This document shows positions 23,831 through 34,155 of a stretch of DNA of 37,103 nt, piece by piece. This DNA comes from Plakobranchus ocellatus (taxonomy: Eukaryota > Mollusca > Gastropoda > Plakobranchidae). Every line of letters begins with the position of its first letter. Position 1 is the stretch's first letter. The position numbers and the translations under genes were made by a program. The DNA lies in contig BLXT01008489.1 in the NCBI GenBank assembly GCA_019648995.1, positions 485,536-522,638 of the forward strand. The letters are read 5' to 3'. Below the pieces are notes generated by a model that was given only the letters and a program-made list of their open reading frames with translations, was not told the DNA's origin and did not search any database.

Positions 23831-24875
23831 TATTGTTGACATGTGCATATATATTATATCTGTACTCAAACTTATTCTCAGTTAATCTTAAAAGTTGTTG
23901 TTGCTAACATTACCCATTGCCCATGATATAAGACTTTCTGGCTACCTCCTTTGCGTTTGCCTTCAAGCTTTCCTATGTGTGTCCCAAAAATGGTATTTGC
24001 CTGTGCCTTACGGTTTTAGTTAGTGATCACTCAAGATTAGATTCTTTCAGTACCGATTAATCTGACATTTTCAGTCAATTGATATCCTCATGATTCTTCT
24101 GTTAAACCACATCCCTTCTGCTTCTTGTTTTCTCTCTGTTTCTTAGTTTATTACCATATAATAGTTACTATACTTTTTCATTCCCTTATTTTGGTATCCA
24201 AACCTATGTTTCTCTTTATCAGCAATAGTTTCATGTTTTAGATTGTATCTTTGGCTATTCTTTTACTAGTGCTTATCATCTGATGTTATCTGGTAGCCAA
24301 GATATTTTCATTTTGTAACTTTTTGATTTTATTTTTCACCTTTTCTAACGAGATACCATTTGAGGATTGAGGGTTTCCTTGAGATGACCATACATTCTGC
24401 TTTTTTTTTTTTTGTTTTGTTTTTTGGGTTTTTTTTTACTTTCAAAGACAGGCCTCTCTTTCTCTCTCTAAAACAATAGTATCTAAAAGTTTTTAAGTTG
24501 TTTACCAGATTCTGCTATTAAATCTCTACCGTCTGCATCCCTAAGCATGATAAGGTTCTCACCATTTACTTTTAAGCCTGATACATCCTCAAGATTCCGG
24601 AAGACTATTTCAATGTAAAGGTAAAAAAAATCAAGAGACATTATACATCTCTATCTCACACCTCATTGATGGATTTGAAACCACTGTGTTCTTCAATTTT
24701 CACAGATGCCTTTTGACCCCAGTATAGTTTTCCAATTGCTCACAGATCTTTACTATCAATGACTAATTTGTTTTCTATGATATGAAATAGTTCTTCAACT
24801 TTTACATTGTAAAAGGCCCTAGAGTAGTCAATGAAGCAGTTGTATTTCTATACGCCTTTCCATAAGCACTGGCCA
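23830..24875 (-). mobile_element. Non-LTR retrotransposon 3' half, minus strand, decayed reverse transcriptase
   Basis: Read from 24875 leftwards, the pieces follow LINE reverse transcriptase order. They are CFIDYSRAF near 24820, KLYWGQKASV near 24735, and LRDADGRDLIAES at 24509-24545 (usually YADD plus TVLIAES). Then come ECMVISRK near 24385, KYLGYQITSD near 24290, MWFNRRIMRIS near 24070, and KLEGKRKGGS near 23960. RLTENKFEYR lies near 23860. Many stops and frameshifts separate them, and YADD has become DADG, so it is inactive. The 3' 150 bases match the plus-strand copy at 28636-29083 closely, so both belong to one family. A stretch of about 40 bp present there is missing here. Confidence 0.8.
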
Positions 24876-24929
24876 CTGGCCAAGTGAAGAATAGTGCATT
24901 TACTTAGTCGATGACTAAGGACACGGTCG

Positions 24930-25100
24930 TTGTCACTCCAGGTACCCATTTTGTTGGTCTCACCGTTAAGTTCGTTCCCTGCAGCAGCATGAAAAGCTAC
25001 TTTGTGGTTTTTACATGATCCTCCAAAGTTGTTGTAAACATTAACAGGTCTTTCACGTGATTCGTCCTTCTCACCAATTTCTTCACGGCGCGATTCACGA
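24930..25100 (-). repeat. Unidentified dispersed repeat, copy 1 (coding-like on minus strand)
   Basis: About 80% identical to 25742-25913 in the same orientation. The minus-strand reading includes VNRAVKKLVRRTNHVKDLL then MFTTTLEDHVK, and shifts frame near 25020 (AFHAAAG, ETNKMG). I do not recognise the protein. It sits just upstream of the minus-strand LINE copy but matches no LINE motif I know. Confidence 0.7.
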
Positions 25101-25358
25101 ATAGTTTAGTGCTGTTCAGTTATAGATCTAGTAGTAGAGCACTGCCTGTGACAAGGAGTTATTTTAAAATAGACTGAATAATAGAAATCCCTCTAAGTCT
25201 TGCCGAAAATTGAATAAAAGGTTCTAACTTGAATAAGGAACAGTTTCAGTACAACAATTTAATGTCTACAATTATTTAGATCTAGAAGCTCTCAAACAGC
25301 AGCGGTTTATCTCTCAGCGGTCTCTGCAAGCTCCCTTAAACGATCTCATAACCATTCT

Positions 25359-25374
25359 NCCCCCCCCCCCCCCC
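25359..25374. other. Ambiguous base and C15 homopolymer
   Basis: One N at 25359 is followed by fifteen C. The array length is uncertain and the assembly may be wrong here. Confidence 0.95.
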
Positions 25375-25741
25375 GCCCACAGAATCTAGAAAAATACTCG
25401 CATATGGTTATTGAACAATAGAATTTAAAATCATACATTCCAGAATTTCTAGAACAAAGAAGGTATTACCGTATTGTATCATCAAGTTTAGCTCAAAATA
25501 TTAGCCAATCAAACTTCTCAACGTGACACACCCACCATGCATGTGATCTAGCAACATCTATAAACAAGTATGTTCGCATACCTTCCAGTCTTTCTAGAAA
25601 GTCTAGATCTATGAGGGTAAACAAAGCTGAAAACAAAATAGTACTACTAAACTAAAAATGGGTCTAATCTAGGCCTACTCAAAATCTGACTTAGCATTAC
25701 AAATAACAAGGCCTAAACACAATATAATCCATTCGGAGTCT

Positions 25742-25913
25742 TGATCTAAAATTCCAAGCACCTATTTTGTTGGTCTCACTGCAAGGTCCACCTCCTGCAG
25801 CAGCCTGAAAAGCTCTTTTAGGATTTTTTACGTGATCCTCCAAAGTCGTTGTAAACATTAACAGGTCTTTCACGTGATTCGCCCTTCTCACCGATTTCTT
25901 CGCGACGCGGTTC
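25742..25913 (-). repeat. Unidentified dispersed repeat, copy 2 (open on minus strand)
   Basis: Partner of 24930-25100. The minus strand is open from 25996 to 25697 (99 codons) and includes LNRVAKKSVRRANHVKDLL, MFTTTLEDHVKNPKRAF and ETNKIGAW. Conserved positions between the copies favour a former protein-coding element. Its function is unknown. Confidence 0.65.
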
Positions 25914-26690
25914 AGATTCGCTCCTGAGTTCAACAGCCCGGATGATGTTTCTCCGCTGACGTTGTACTGGGGCGATCGCTTAAGATGGAGAAACACGAAT
26001 CGGCAGGGCTAGATTTTTTAGATGGCGCTTTTGTTCTCGAGACAGCTTTTTACACAACTTCAGGTCCTTTACTGTCTCTTTACTGCTCTGTCAACAAACT
26101 CCAAGAAGGTTCACCCTTGCTGAAAATCTCTATGTGGTCTTCCATGACAGTTAAACTCGTCGCTGATACAGAGCAGCTACTCGTAGATGATGGCGTTGTC
26201 GTTGGCAAATAACTAGATTACATTTTGCCTCAACTGAACTGGTCAGGTGCGATGGACTTTTTTTTTATTTTTGAAGTTGTGAAAGAAAAGATTGATGCCA
26301 ACACAATTCCTTGCACTAATCTTCGTTCTTGTTTGATGTTCTGTAATGAGAGGATCAAAGTCTGGATATGGGACCCGACTGCGAAAACATGCATCTCAAT
26401 ATCTCCTTGATATTGACGGCGATTCTTGCTACCATGTATCTAATGCATGAAGAAAAAAAATTGTGAACCATGAAATTTTTTTAATTGAGCGTTTATTCAT
26501 TGGCCCTCATGCAGATTTTCAGTCGTCATCTGAGTCAAAAGCATCGATAACAGTGCTTTGTTCATATTTTTAGATACAATTTACCATGCTTAACCGTTTC
26601 ATCTTCCATCGATGGGTTTCTGTTATGACTTGTTGATTTCAACGCTTAGGCTGTACGACAGGTTTGGGGTATTTTATTCCGCCACTGTCA
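25914..26690. other. Unassigned stretch with weak coding character
   Basis: The minus strand from about 26210 to 25920 has broken coding-like pieces (EPSWSLLTEQ; KAPSKKSSPADSCFSI; DRPSTTSAEKHHPG) in line with copy 2, so the unknown element may extend to about 26210. On the plus strand, 25985-26212 is an open frame of 75 codons with no recognised domain, probably its shadow. Nothing was recognised in 26220-26690. Confidence 0.35.
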
Positions 26691-27770
26691 CAGACATGGA
26701 TATTAAGAGGTAAATGAATAAATTCATCACAACTGTACTAGCCTATCACAAAGATGAAAGTAGAGCATGATATCTTATATCTCTTGAGAGAAAAGACAAA
26801 GATAATGACCAAAGATGGTAAGGCGAGAAGAGAACGAATTAGAGGCTTTATAAAAGAACCACTGGAATTTGATGGTTATGAATATATGCCTCAGTCTGCC
26901 CATCATGAAGGACTATGTTTTAACATTTCAAAGTCAAAAATTCCGAATCACCTTCTTTAAAGTTTCATTGGCAGAGAAATTCCTGGCATGTTTTTAAAGG
27001 CTGAGAAGTTAGATGTCTCCATTTAGAAACTGGCCTCCATTGATGTGTGGACTGTGTTGAACATCGCCTTGATTTAGATTATTTTATTGTTGGAAAAGAA
27101 GCCCAAATCATTATGAAGTCCTGTTCTCAGAAAGAGAATGATTTTCTATACTTGTCAACAAGTCATACCATCTCCCTGCTAAGCATCTTCTCAAGGCATT
27201 TCCCCTCACTAATTCCTTGATTCAAAACTTCTCTGCCCTTGACCCAATTGTTCCAAATCATTCAGTGGTCACCAAATGCTTGATGCAATCAGTTGAAAAG
27301 TTTGATCATTATTTATCATCAGAGACACAAGAGAAGATTTTAATTGAGATCAAAGATTTTACTCTTTCTGAGAAACATTTTTCTTCAAGACAGAGGATTG
27401 ATGTTTGATGGGCTATCCAAGGCAACTTCCCTCCCTTCAAAAGTCTGCCTCACTATTTTTCATGGGCCTCAGGTAGAGAGTTCATTCTCCTATATGAAGG
27501 ATGTCTTGAAAAACAAGTTAGCAACTCTAGATACCAATCGCCATAAATTGATTCTTATTACTTTATTCAGATCTTACCTCAACCAGAGCGTTTAAAAGCT
27601 AAGCTCACTCAAAAAAATGAAAATATGATTCTGGTCGTTCCTCCATTGTGCCCTTCATCTACAAAAAGAGGCCCAATTTTCACCAAAAAAATTGAGACCA
27701 CAAAACGGTGCATAGGCGCAATGACACTATTTAAAGGGCCTTTAAAAAGCGGTATCGAAACAACCTCCCT
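26690..27770 (+). pseudogene. Transposase-like relic with FHGPQVESSF C-terminus (hAT-like dimerisation region)
   Basis: Pieces lie in order on the plus strand. The first is HDILYLLREKT...GFIKEPLEFDGYEYMP (26764-26890). FVGKEAQ-type sequence follows near 27090. From 27143 to 27408 one frame reads HLPAKHLLKAFPLTNSLIQN, SALDPIVPNHSVV and SVEKFDHYL, ending RIDV at a TGA that replaces a Trp. The protein then shifts frame to VCLTIFHGPQVESSFSYM (27470-27500) and continues to 27595. From memory of the family, a recurrent animal transposon protein has SALDP, RIDVWW and FHGP-VESSF in this order, and the last part resembles the hAT dimerisation region. The family name is an inference. At least three disruptions make it dead. 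Confidence 0.6.
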
Positions 27771-27866
27771 TTGTTTTTTTTTTTTGTTTGGTTGGTTTTT
27801 TTTTTTGTTGTTGTTGTTGTTGTTATTTTTTGGGGTTGTTTTGTGTGTGTGTGTGTGTGTGTGTGT
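27771..27866. repeat. T runs, (TTG)n and (GT)n microsatellites
   Basis: T-rich from 27771, TTG repeats at 27806-27824 and an uninterrupted GT array at 27842-27866. A shorter GT array lies near 28310. Confidence 0.95.
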
Positions 27867-27944
27867 TTTTAATTATCCTTGCGGTCACTGAGGAAGCACA
27901 TGTAGTTCCGTTTTTTAGTTTTTTCAGTTTTTGTTGGCTGTGCG

Positions 27945-28022
27945 CTGGTGGCAGAACTGGTGACAGAAAGATCCCTACTTATTTCAGGGCAAGATTACTG
28001 ATTACTGCGCCACTATCGCCCC
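27945..28022 (-). mobile_element. tRNA-derived SINE, head part
   Basis: On the minus strand it reads GGCGATAGTGGCGCAGTAAT (box A like), then TTGCCCTGAAATAAGTAGGG (anticodon-arm like) and a weak box B, CAGTTCTGCCA. It aligns over about 75 bases with the head of the copy at 31562-31711 at roughly 60%. The tail is not recognisable. The match to the family is by eye. Confidence 0.5.
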
Positions 28023-28635
28023 CGGCAGTGGGAAACTTTAGGGAAAGGTGAAACACAGTTATATAATTTTTTTTTTTTAACCGGGCAGAAATTTATAAGT
28101 ATGCAGGAGTAGCGCGACGGTTTCAGACAGGAAAAAAAAAAAATTATGTGCACGCTATTGGACTGTACTTCACAGGGTCTTCTCTTGCTCTGTCTCAAAA
28201 AGAGAATTCGAAAAATTAAGTGAATCGACAATAGAGGAACAACGCACAAAAAAAATTGATTGATGTAGATGACTTGCTGCAAAAGATAACATCTTGAGTG
28301 CATTTTTAGTGTGTGTGTGTGTGTTTGATGTTATGTCTGTTTAATACTTTTGAGAAACACTTCTTGACCACAAAAGGTTTTAAAGGGGCTGAGGATGGGA
28401 AAAGAGTGTGTGTGCTATACACGTAGTTATCTGACCTGTAGTGTGGCCCATTCGGAAAGTGCAATCTTAAGATAGGAGCAACATAACCACAAGCCCACGC
28501 AAAACACCAGCTCTGAAGGTTTTACACCGTCTGGGAAGTTGTAATACCGGCTGTACCGTAATCCTCATCAAAAGCTGTTAATTTTGGGCGATGAATGGGC
28601 AAGGCCATACATTTTACCATTTCATAACCTATAAA
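28023..28635. other. Unassigned sequence
   Basis: No coding or repeat family recognised apart from A/T runs at 28068 and 28130 and the short GT array at 28310-28324. Confidence 0.5.
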
Positions 28636-29083
28636 CATATGTATGGTCAGTACTCTTGTATGTTAGTGAGTGTTGGACAATAAGCAAAGAAATGGAAAAA
28701 AAAACTAGAAGCAGTACAGATCATGTATGTGGTTTATCAGAAGAATGATGAGGATACATGTATCATGGACAGAAAAAAAGCCAAATGAAAGAGGCTAATC
28801 TTGAGCGATCACTAATTAAAACCATTAGACAGAGGCAACTACAGTTTTTAAGCCATATTTGCCGACACAAGAGTTTAGAATACTTAGCAATCACTGGAAA
28901 GATTGAAGGCAAACTCAGTAGAGGTAGACAGAGAATAACTTTTATTGAAAATCTTAAGTAATGGGCAATAGGCAAGGGTAGCAATAACAACTTTATAAGG
29001 TTAACTGAGAATAAGTGTGAGTGGAGGAACATGATCGCCATTGTCTGTTCCAGACAAGGTACCTGATGATGGTTATGATGAAC
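28636..29083 (+). mobile_element. Non-LTR retrotransposon 3' end, plus strand
   Basis: It encodes the end of a LINE reverse transcriptase polyprotein: VLLYVSECWTISKEMEK, then after a one-base shift KLEAVQI. A nearly open stretch follows (28758-28961): LERSLIKTIRQRQLQFLSH, CRHKSLEYL, GKIEGKLSRGRQRITFIENL. Past a stop it continues RLTENKCEWRNMIAIVCSRQ and G-T before TGA TGA. The order and motifs (RQRQLQFL-H, GRIEGKRSRGRQR, WR-MIA) are those of jockey/CR1-like elements. It is 5' truncated, as usual for LINEs, and shares its last 150 bases with the minus-strand copy at 23830-24875. It is probably inactive. Confidence 0.82.
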
Positions 29084-29084
29084 C

Positions 29085-29215
29085 TATAATATTATAAGTA
29101 GTGAAATCTGCATGGACCCTCTGTCGCGGTTTTGAACCCGCCGTTGGTGCACTCGGCCCGACAAGGGCACGAGAGGCTGAGAGCATTCATTAGTAAACAG
29201 GCTGAAAAACGCAAA
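29085..29215 (+). mobile_element. tRNA-derived SINE, box B onwards
   Basis: It shares TGAAATCTGCATGG, the box B region (GCGGTTTTGAACCCGC) and the tail pattern GAGAGGCTGAGAGC...AACAGGCTG with the copies at 31562-31711 and 36704-36850. The box A half is missing. It starts directly after the LINE tail. Confidence 0.55.
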
Positions 29216-31561
29216 ACCTACTGTTTTAAGAAGAATAGGAACTAAATCGAAAATAGTGGCAAAGACTACACATCTTAAGTATTTCTCTATAGTAACGGTG
29301 ATTTTAAAAACGAGACATCGAGATAGGAACGGTTTATGCCACTGAAACCCCATTCTCATTTACATGTCACTGCGTTGTCTCATTTACTATTTCCAGATCT
29401 TCCATGACATTATTTTTAATGATTATTGAATCGAAAATTTTGTAGTTTTTTTATTTGCCTTCTTTTGTTGTTGTTTTGCTTTACTGTAAGCTCCAGGAAC
29501 TTCTCCAGAATAAGGCCCTAAATCACAAGATGAGTCCATGAGAATCGAATGTCGCGCCTAATAATTTTGAGAAGAAAAGAATATTAAGATTTTTCTTCTT
29601 GTATTAAGTGATCTTTTTTATTATTATTATTTAGTAAACCAATATCTTGGTTTAGCTTTTACCGTTGCAAATCTCACAGAAAGAAGTTAAGGGAGTTCCA
29701 ATTGGTTTAAAATCTTCAAAAAGCGACTTCCGACACGTTCGAGCTGGTCTGTAAATCTATTTTTCTCAAGCGCCACTAGTTCCTATTTGCGTCAACCCCC
29801 GCGATAGAAAATTGTAGCTGAAAAGGTGCACTCTCGAAGGGTAAATTGCCCATTGACGGCCGACCTTATCTCGACTTCGGTCTTATCACGATACTGTCTC
29901 TTGACCTTAAACCTGGCCGAGAACTTATTAAGGTTGGTCTTGAATATCTCTGAGGTATAGCCTCATAAATGTCAACATCTTTTCACATGTTGAATCCATG
30001 GTTAAAGTGCCCCGCCTATTTTTTTAATGTTAGAGTTAAAAATATTGGATTTTACAGACAGGTTCTGAAAATGACGTATCGAGGCCAACCACGATCTGAT
30101 ATTAATTTAGAGCGAGATAGATAAAGAAAGAAGTGGAAATAAAGAGAAACAAAGAGACAGTGGAGCGGACAGAGAAGCAGACACACATTATAATTAAGTG
30201 GAGAGATACAGAATGATGAATGTCAGGGTTCTCAAAAGTGTTTATATAGAAGAATATGAAGGTTGGACGAGAAAAACAATAATGGTGTATTACACATGGT
30301 GTTCCATAAATATCTATTTAAGACGAGTTCGTCCATTATTATGGGCTTTATCACAAACCATTATATTTTTTATTGCACTCATAAGGTTAATTTTATGCTG
30401 CATTTGTTCTTGAGATTTTAAAATTTATTTATATATGTAAAGTATGACGAGGCCAAAACATTTGAGATCACAAATAGTATTAGTTCGAATATGGTACTCA
30501 AAACAAACCAACTTTTTTTCACTGTTTAAGGGACTCAAATGTAAACTTCTTTGGCTACAAAACTGACTCAGACGTTAAATGTCGTTCAAATTTCAGTATC
30601 GCCCAAATTGATAGCCACAAATCTCGGCAAAGACTGCTTACTTAATGTAGCAATGACATAATGTGGAGTGATACTTTCCCATAGTTGGTGATGATTTATG
30701 GTCTAGCAAACACACTGGTCATGCACTAATATAATACATTGGTCTTAAGCTCTTTCACTCCACAATGGTTTTGAAAAATGTGGTTTTAAATTTTGGTGAG
30801 ATTATACTTTACAGGGCAAGATTTGGGTGTATTATGTCTGGGGAAGCCAGTCTTCCGTTTCTGTGATAACAGGTCCTTTTCTTTGGACATGCAGCAAATT
30901 GAATAGAAGGTGGAACTTTTATAACTGATTGGGAGGAGAGCTTTAAACGTGGTTGTCAAGATGAAACAGTTCCCAAATAAATAGGTCCGTGGTGCCTGAG
31001 ACTTTGAAAAGCTTGTAGGGGAGAAAAGGTTCAAGAGAAAGATAGATGGTTCCGGCTACAATTTTACATATTGGTTATTTTGCAAATATTCGAATAAAAG
31101 AGATAATGTTTGTTGTCCTTATTTAATTTATTATGTGTTTTACCAAAAGCTTTCAGTTACAGTTAAAAATTTTCAAAGATCAGCCCTTACTTCTAGAATT
31201 CGTCATGCTGAATTGGTAATTATAAAGAAATTGGTAGTTGGAGGATTGTTGCAAGTTTTCTTTTAATAACAATCCTTATAAACCCAAGGAATGCAATTCC
31301 AGCGAGCAACAACAGTAAAATCTTTTAACCATTCGTCAGCAACCCAAATAACAGTGGCCATATATTTCTTTTTTAATCCAGGTCTTGAATAATTAGTTTC
31401 ACCAGTTATCTTAATGGTGAAGATCATTTTCTTTTCACTTAAACCAAACACAAAAGTGATTAACGACTCTCAGTTGTAAACGTGACCGGAAATGAATATT
31501 TATGATTAATAATAAGCAAAACAGTAATGCGTAAAATGCTAGTTTGACAGCGATTTGGTTT
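29216..31561. other. Unassigned AT-rich sequence
   Basis: Only short open frames with no recognised product. A purine-rich patch lies at 30110-30190. The minus-strand frame at 31263-31451 (62 codons, KITGETNYSRPGLKKK, VARWNCIPWVYKDC) looks mildly coding but has no recognised domain or clean splice sites. Confidence 0.5.
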
Positions 31562-31711
31562 ATTGTATAATAGCCAGTCCACAAAAGGTGATCTCAGGCT
31601 CTCAGGCCCTCCGTCAAGCCAGGGAGCCTTTCGCGGGGCTCGAACCCGCGATAGAGGGTTCCCTGCATATCTCAGGGCATACTCGCTAGCCACTGTGCCA
31701 TCGATGCCTTC
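31562..31711 (-). mobile_element. tRNA-derived SINE, best-preserved copy
   Basis: On the minus strand: box A TGGCACAGTGGC (31689-31700), a mid part TGCCCTGAGATATGCAGGG, and box B GGTTCGAGCCC (31636-31646) inside a 5-bp T-stem GCGGG/CCCGC. A tail with GAGAGCCTGAGATC and TTTTGTGGACTGGCTAT follows. The acceptor stem does not pair (GCATCGA against GAAAGGC), so it is not a working tRNA gene. RNA polymerase III boxes at normal spacing plus a shared tail in other copies mark a SINE. Confidence 0.75.
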
Positions 31712-33118
31712 GCTGGTTTGACGTCTTATGTATACAATATAATGGGAATTGGAATGAAAGAGGTGTATGAAAGCACAAAACGCTTTAATTTACTTTTTGT
31801 GTCAATTACACTCTACAAAACACCGCTTTAAAGTAAGGGCAATGACCCAGGAAATATACAGAGATTCTTTGATGCCAAAATTGAATTAAACCACATTTGA
31901 TGATTGTACTTCCAACTCTTGCTCAACAAACTTTTGACCCTTTAACAATCTTAAGAAGTGAATGCGTTATTAATAAATGAATCCGTTCTCATCAAAACTC
32001 AACTTTTTTTATATTCATTTTTAGTTGAAATAATTATTTCACTGTGCTTCTTAAAAATTAATAAGTACCGTTGATTATTTTTGGTATTAAAAAATAGCTC
32101 TCTTTCGTTATATCATGTCATTGCTTTTCGACAGCTTTTTGTCAATAGTAATTTCTTGGGGTTCTGTTCCAACGCTAGAAAAATCCAAATGTGTCGAAGA
32201 AAATAAAATAAAGCAAAAAAAATTCCTGCTCAACAATCTCAAAGATCAGTGCTAAAAATGCAACTTTGTCAATCATGCAATCTATTATGGAAGATACACC
32301 AACAAAAAAGACTCTCTCAGTTGGTAATATTCTAAGCGATATCCTCAAAGATCTTGTACCCAACATTCCCCGAGATAATACTAAGATAAAAACAGCTTCC
32401 TTAAAATGCTCTCCTGCATGAGAAGTGAATTTTGTAAACTACAAAAGAAAAAATCAAGCGATGAACTTGATTTTCAAAGAAATTCGCTCATTGTGATGGC
32501 GACGGCAAATTTAGAAATGCTTAAAGGCCTCCTCCCGTGGATAGTTCTGGATGCCGTTTTCGGTGCAATGAAAGTGCGCCTTTAACAAAAAAAAATGAGT
32601 TTGCTCTGAGCCCCTAATGAAGTTTTGATGACTTTAACAGACAGACAGACAGACTACACATTGAAAAGTCTAAGCATACAATAGCTCAAGTGCAAACGAC
32701 CTCGGCCAAGCAAAAATTCAAGTTCAGAACTTTGTCAATTTGGGAAACGATGCATGTCATTGGACATGAAACGTTTGAACCGCACGAATACGCCGTGATG
32801 AAAGACATAATAACTTAATAAATTAGGCTTAAAACATTCCACAAAGTACTCAATGCAGTAAGTGCGCATATGTAAGTGTGAGAGAGCGATAGAAAGAGAA
32901 AGAGACAACCCATGATAAGAATAAAGCCGATGATGGGTTTAAAGGATTGTGATTGTTATCACTATATCAGCATACTGTCTATTTCACAAAGTTTTTACTT
33001 TTATACTATAATATTCTGAGTCATGATGGGCTGATCTGCGGGCTGAATGGAAAATATCAAGCAGTTCTTGATCCATATCTTAAGGTCAAACTAATCAATG
33101 TATGGTACGAGTACATTT
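31712..33118. other. Mostly unassigned sequence with one coding-like island
   Basis: At 32205-32422 the plus strand is open for about 70 codons and reads like protein: ISAKNATLSIMQSIMEDTP, LSVGNILSDILKDLVPNIP, then a stop. I do not recognise it, and I see no clean acceptor or start. A short GACA array lies at 32639-32654. The rest shows nothing. Confidence 0.35.
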
Positions 33119-33660
33119 GATCTATGAGGCTATCGTCTTTTGCCCAGTCTAAGATCTGCTATTGCGCAGCCTGTCTGTTCACTTAGGCTGTCTTCTCTTG
33201 CTCTATCTGCCAAAGACTTTAAAGGCTATTGTCTCTTGATCAGTCTAAGGTATTAGAGGCTTTCTTGTATTGGTCAGTCCAAGATCCTAGAGGCTATGTT
33301 CTAGTGCTTAGTTTGAGTATAATCTTAGAGGATTTCCTCTCTTGCTCAAAGATTTTCGAGGCAATTTTCTCATACTCAGTCTATCTACAGTGTAAGGGAC
33401 AATTTTTTCTTGCTCAGTTGATCTACGATCTAAAAGGTATCTCCTGTTGGTCGGTCTTTTGTATCAAAGATTTTAGAGGCTATCACCATGTTATTGATAT
33501 TTCTATGACCGTTGAGGATATCTCCTTTTCCTCAGTTTGTCTATGATTTTTGAAAATACACACTCTTCCTCAGTTAGTCTGAATCATTAAAGGATATGCC
33601 CCTACCGTAGTCTTTCTTACATCTCAGGGCTTTCTTTGTCTTGCCAGTCAGTTTAAAGTT
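33119..33660. repeat. Decayed minisatellite, about 14 units of 32-41 bp
   Basis: Each unit has (AG)AGGCTAT, a pyrimidine-rich middle like TTCTCTTG, then CTCAGTCTA and GATCTT. Clear unit starts include about 33229, 33249, 33291, 33327 and 33476. Units vary in length and sequence. The plus-strand open frame at 33229-33546 is a by-product of the array and need not be a gene. Confidence 0.75.
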
Positions 33661-34155
33661 ATTCTCTTCTTTTTCTCATTACAAATGCTCTATTTTATCC
33701 TCTGCTCATATTTATGCGGCTGCGATCTACTATCTAAGAGACCTTTAACGTAAGTTGCACAGGTGGAGTCCAAAGATCGTCCGTGTGTGCTTGGTTTTGA
33801 CGAGATGTCTTTAAGATGTGCTCTTAATTACAATGTCGAGCGTGACTAAGTGGAAGTACTGGAGCATTTCGGGATGACTTGTGGGTGAAAGGAGAAGCCT
33901 ACAAATATTGCCACTGTATGGCCCCGGGACTGATGTCCAAATTGAAACAACCTTTCGGTTATTTTCTGAGCCATTCAACGATAAAATCTACGATTTTGCA
34001 TCGCTTGTCGTCAGCAGCTATTAAAAAGTTGAAATCCCTGAGTTGACAGTGAAAACAGTCATTTTTTACCAGGGCTTTAAATAATTCTCTTTGTTCAGAA
34101 ACTCGGAGTGATAGCGGACAAACCTTGCTTCATTCATTTAAGAGCGAAATTCTCG
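33661..34155. other. Unassigned sequence
   Basis: No coding, RNA or repeat feature recognised. Confidence 0.5.

Noticed and set aside
24930..25913. The two repeats as LTRs of one retrotransposon
   Set aside because: They are about 80% alike, have no TG...CA ends, and the 640 bases between show no gag or pol.
27788..28051. Plus-strand open frame with poly-Cys and Cys-Val runs
   Set aside because: It translates the TTG and GT microsatellites.
31263..31451. Minus-strand open frame of 62 codons
   Set aside because: Mildly protein-like, but without a recognised domain, start context or convincing splice sites.
31625..31701. Possible tRNA gene on the minus strand
   Set aside because: Boxes A and B and the T-stem are good, but the acceptor stem does not pair and the unit continues into a tail shared with other copies.
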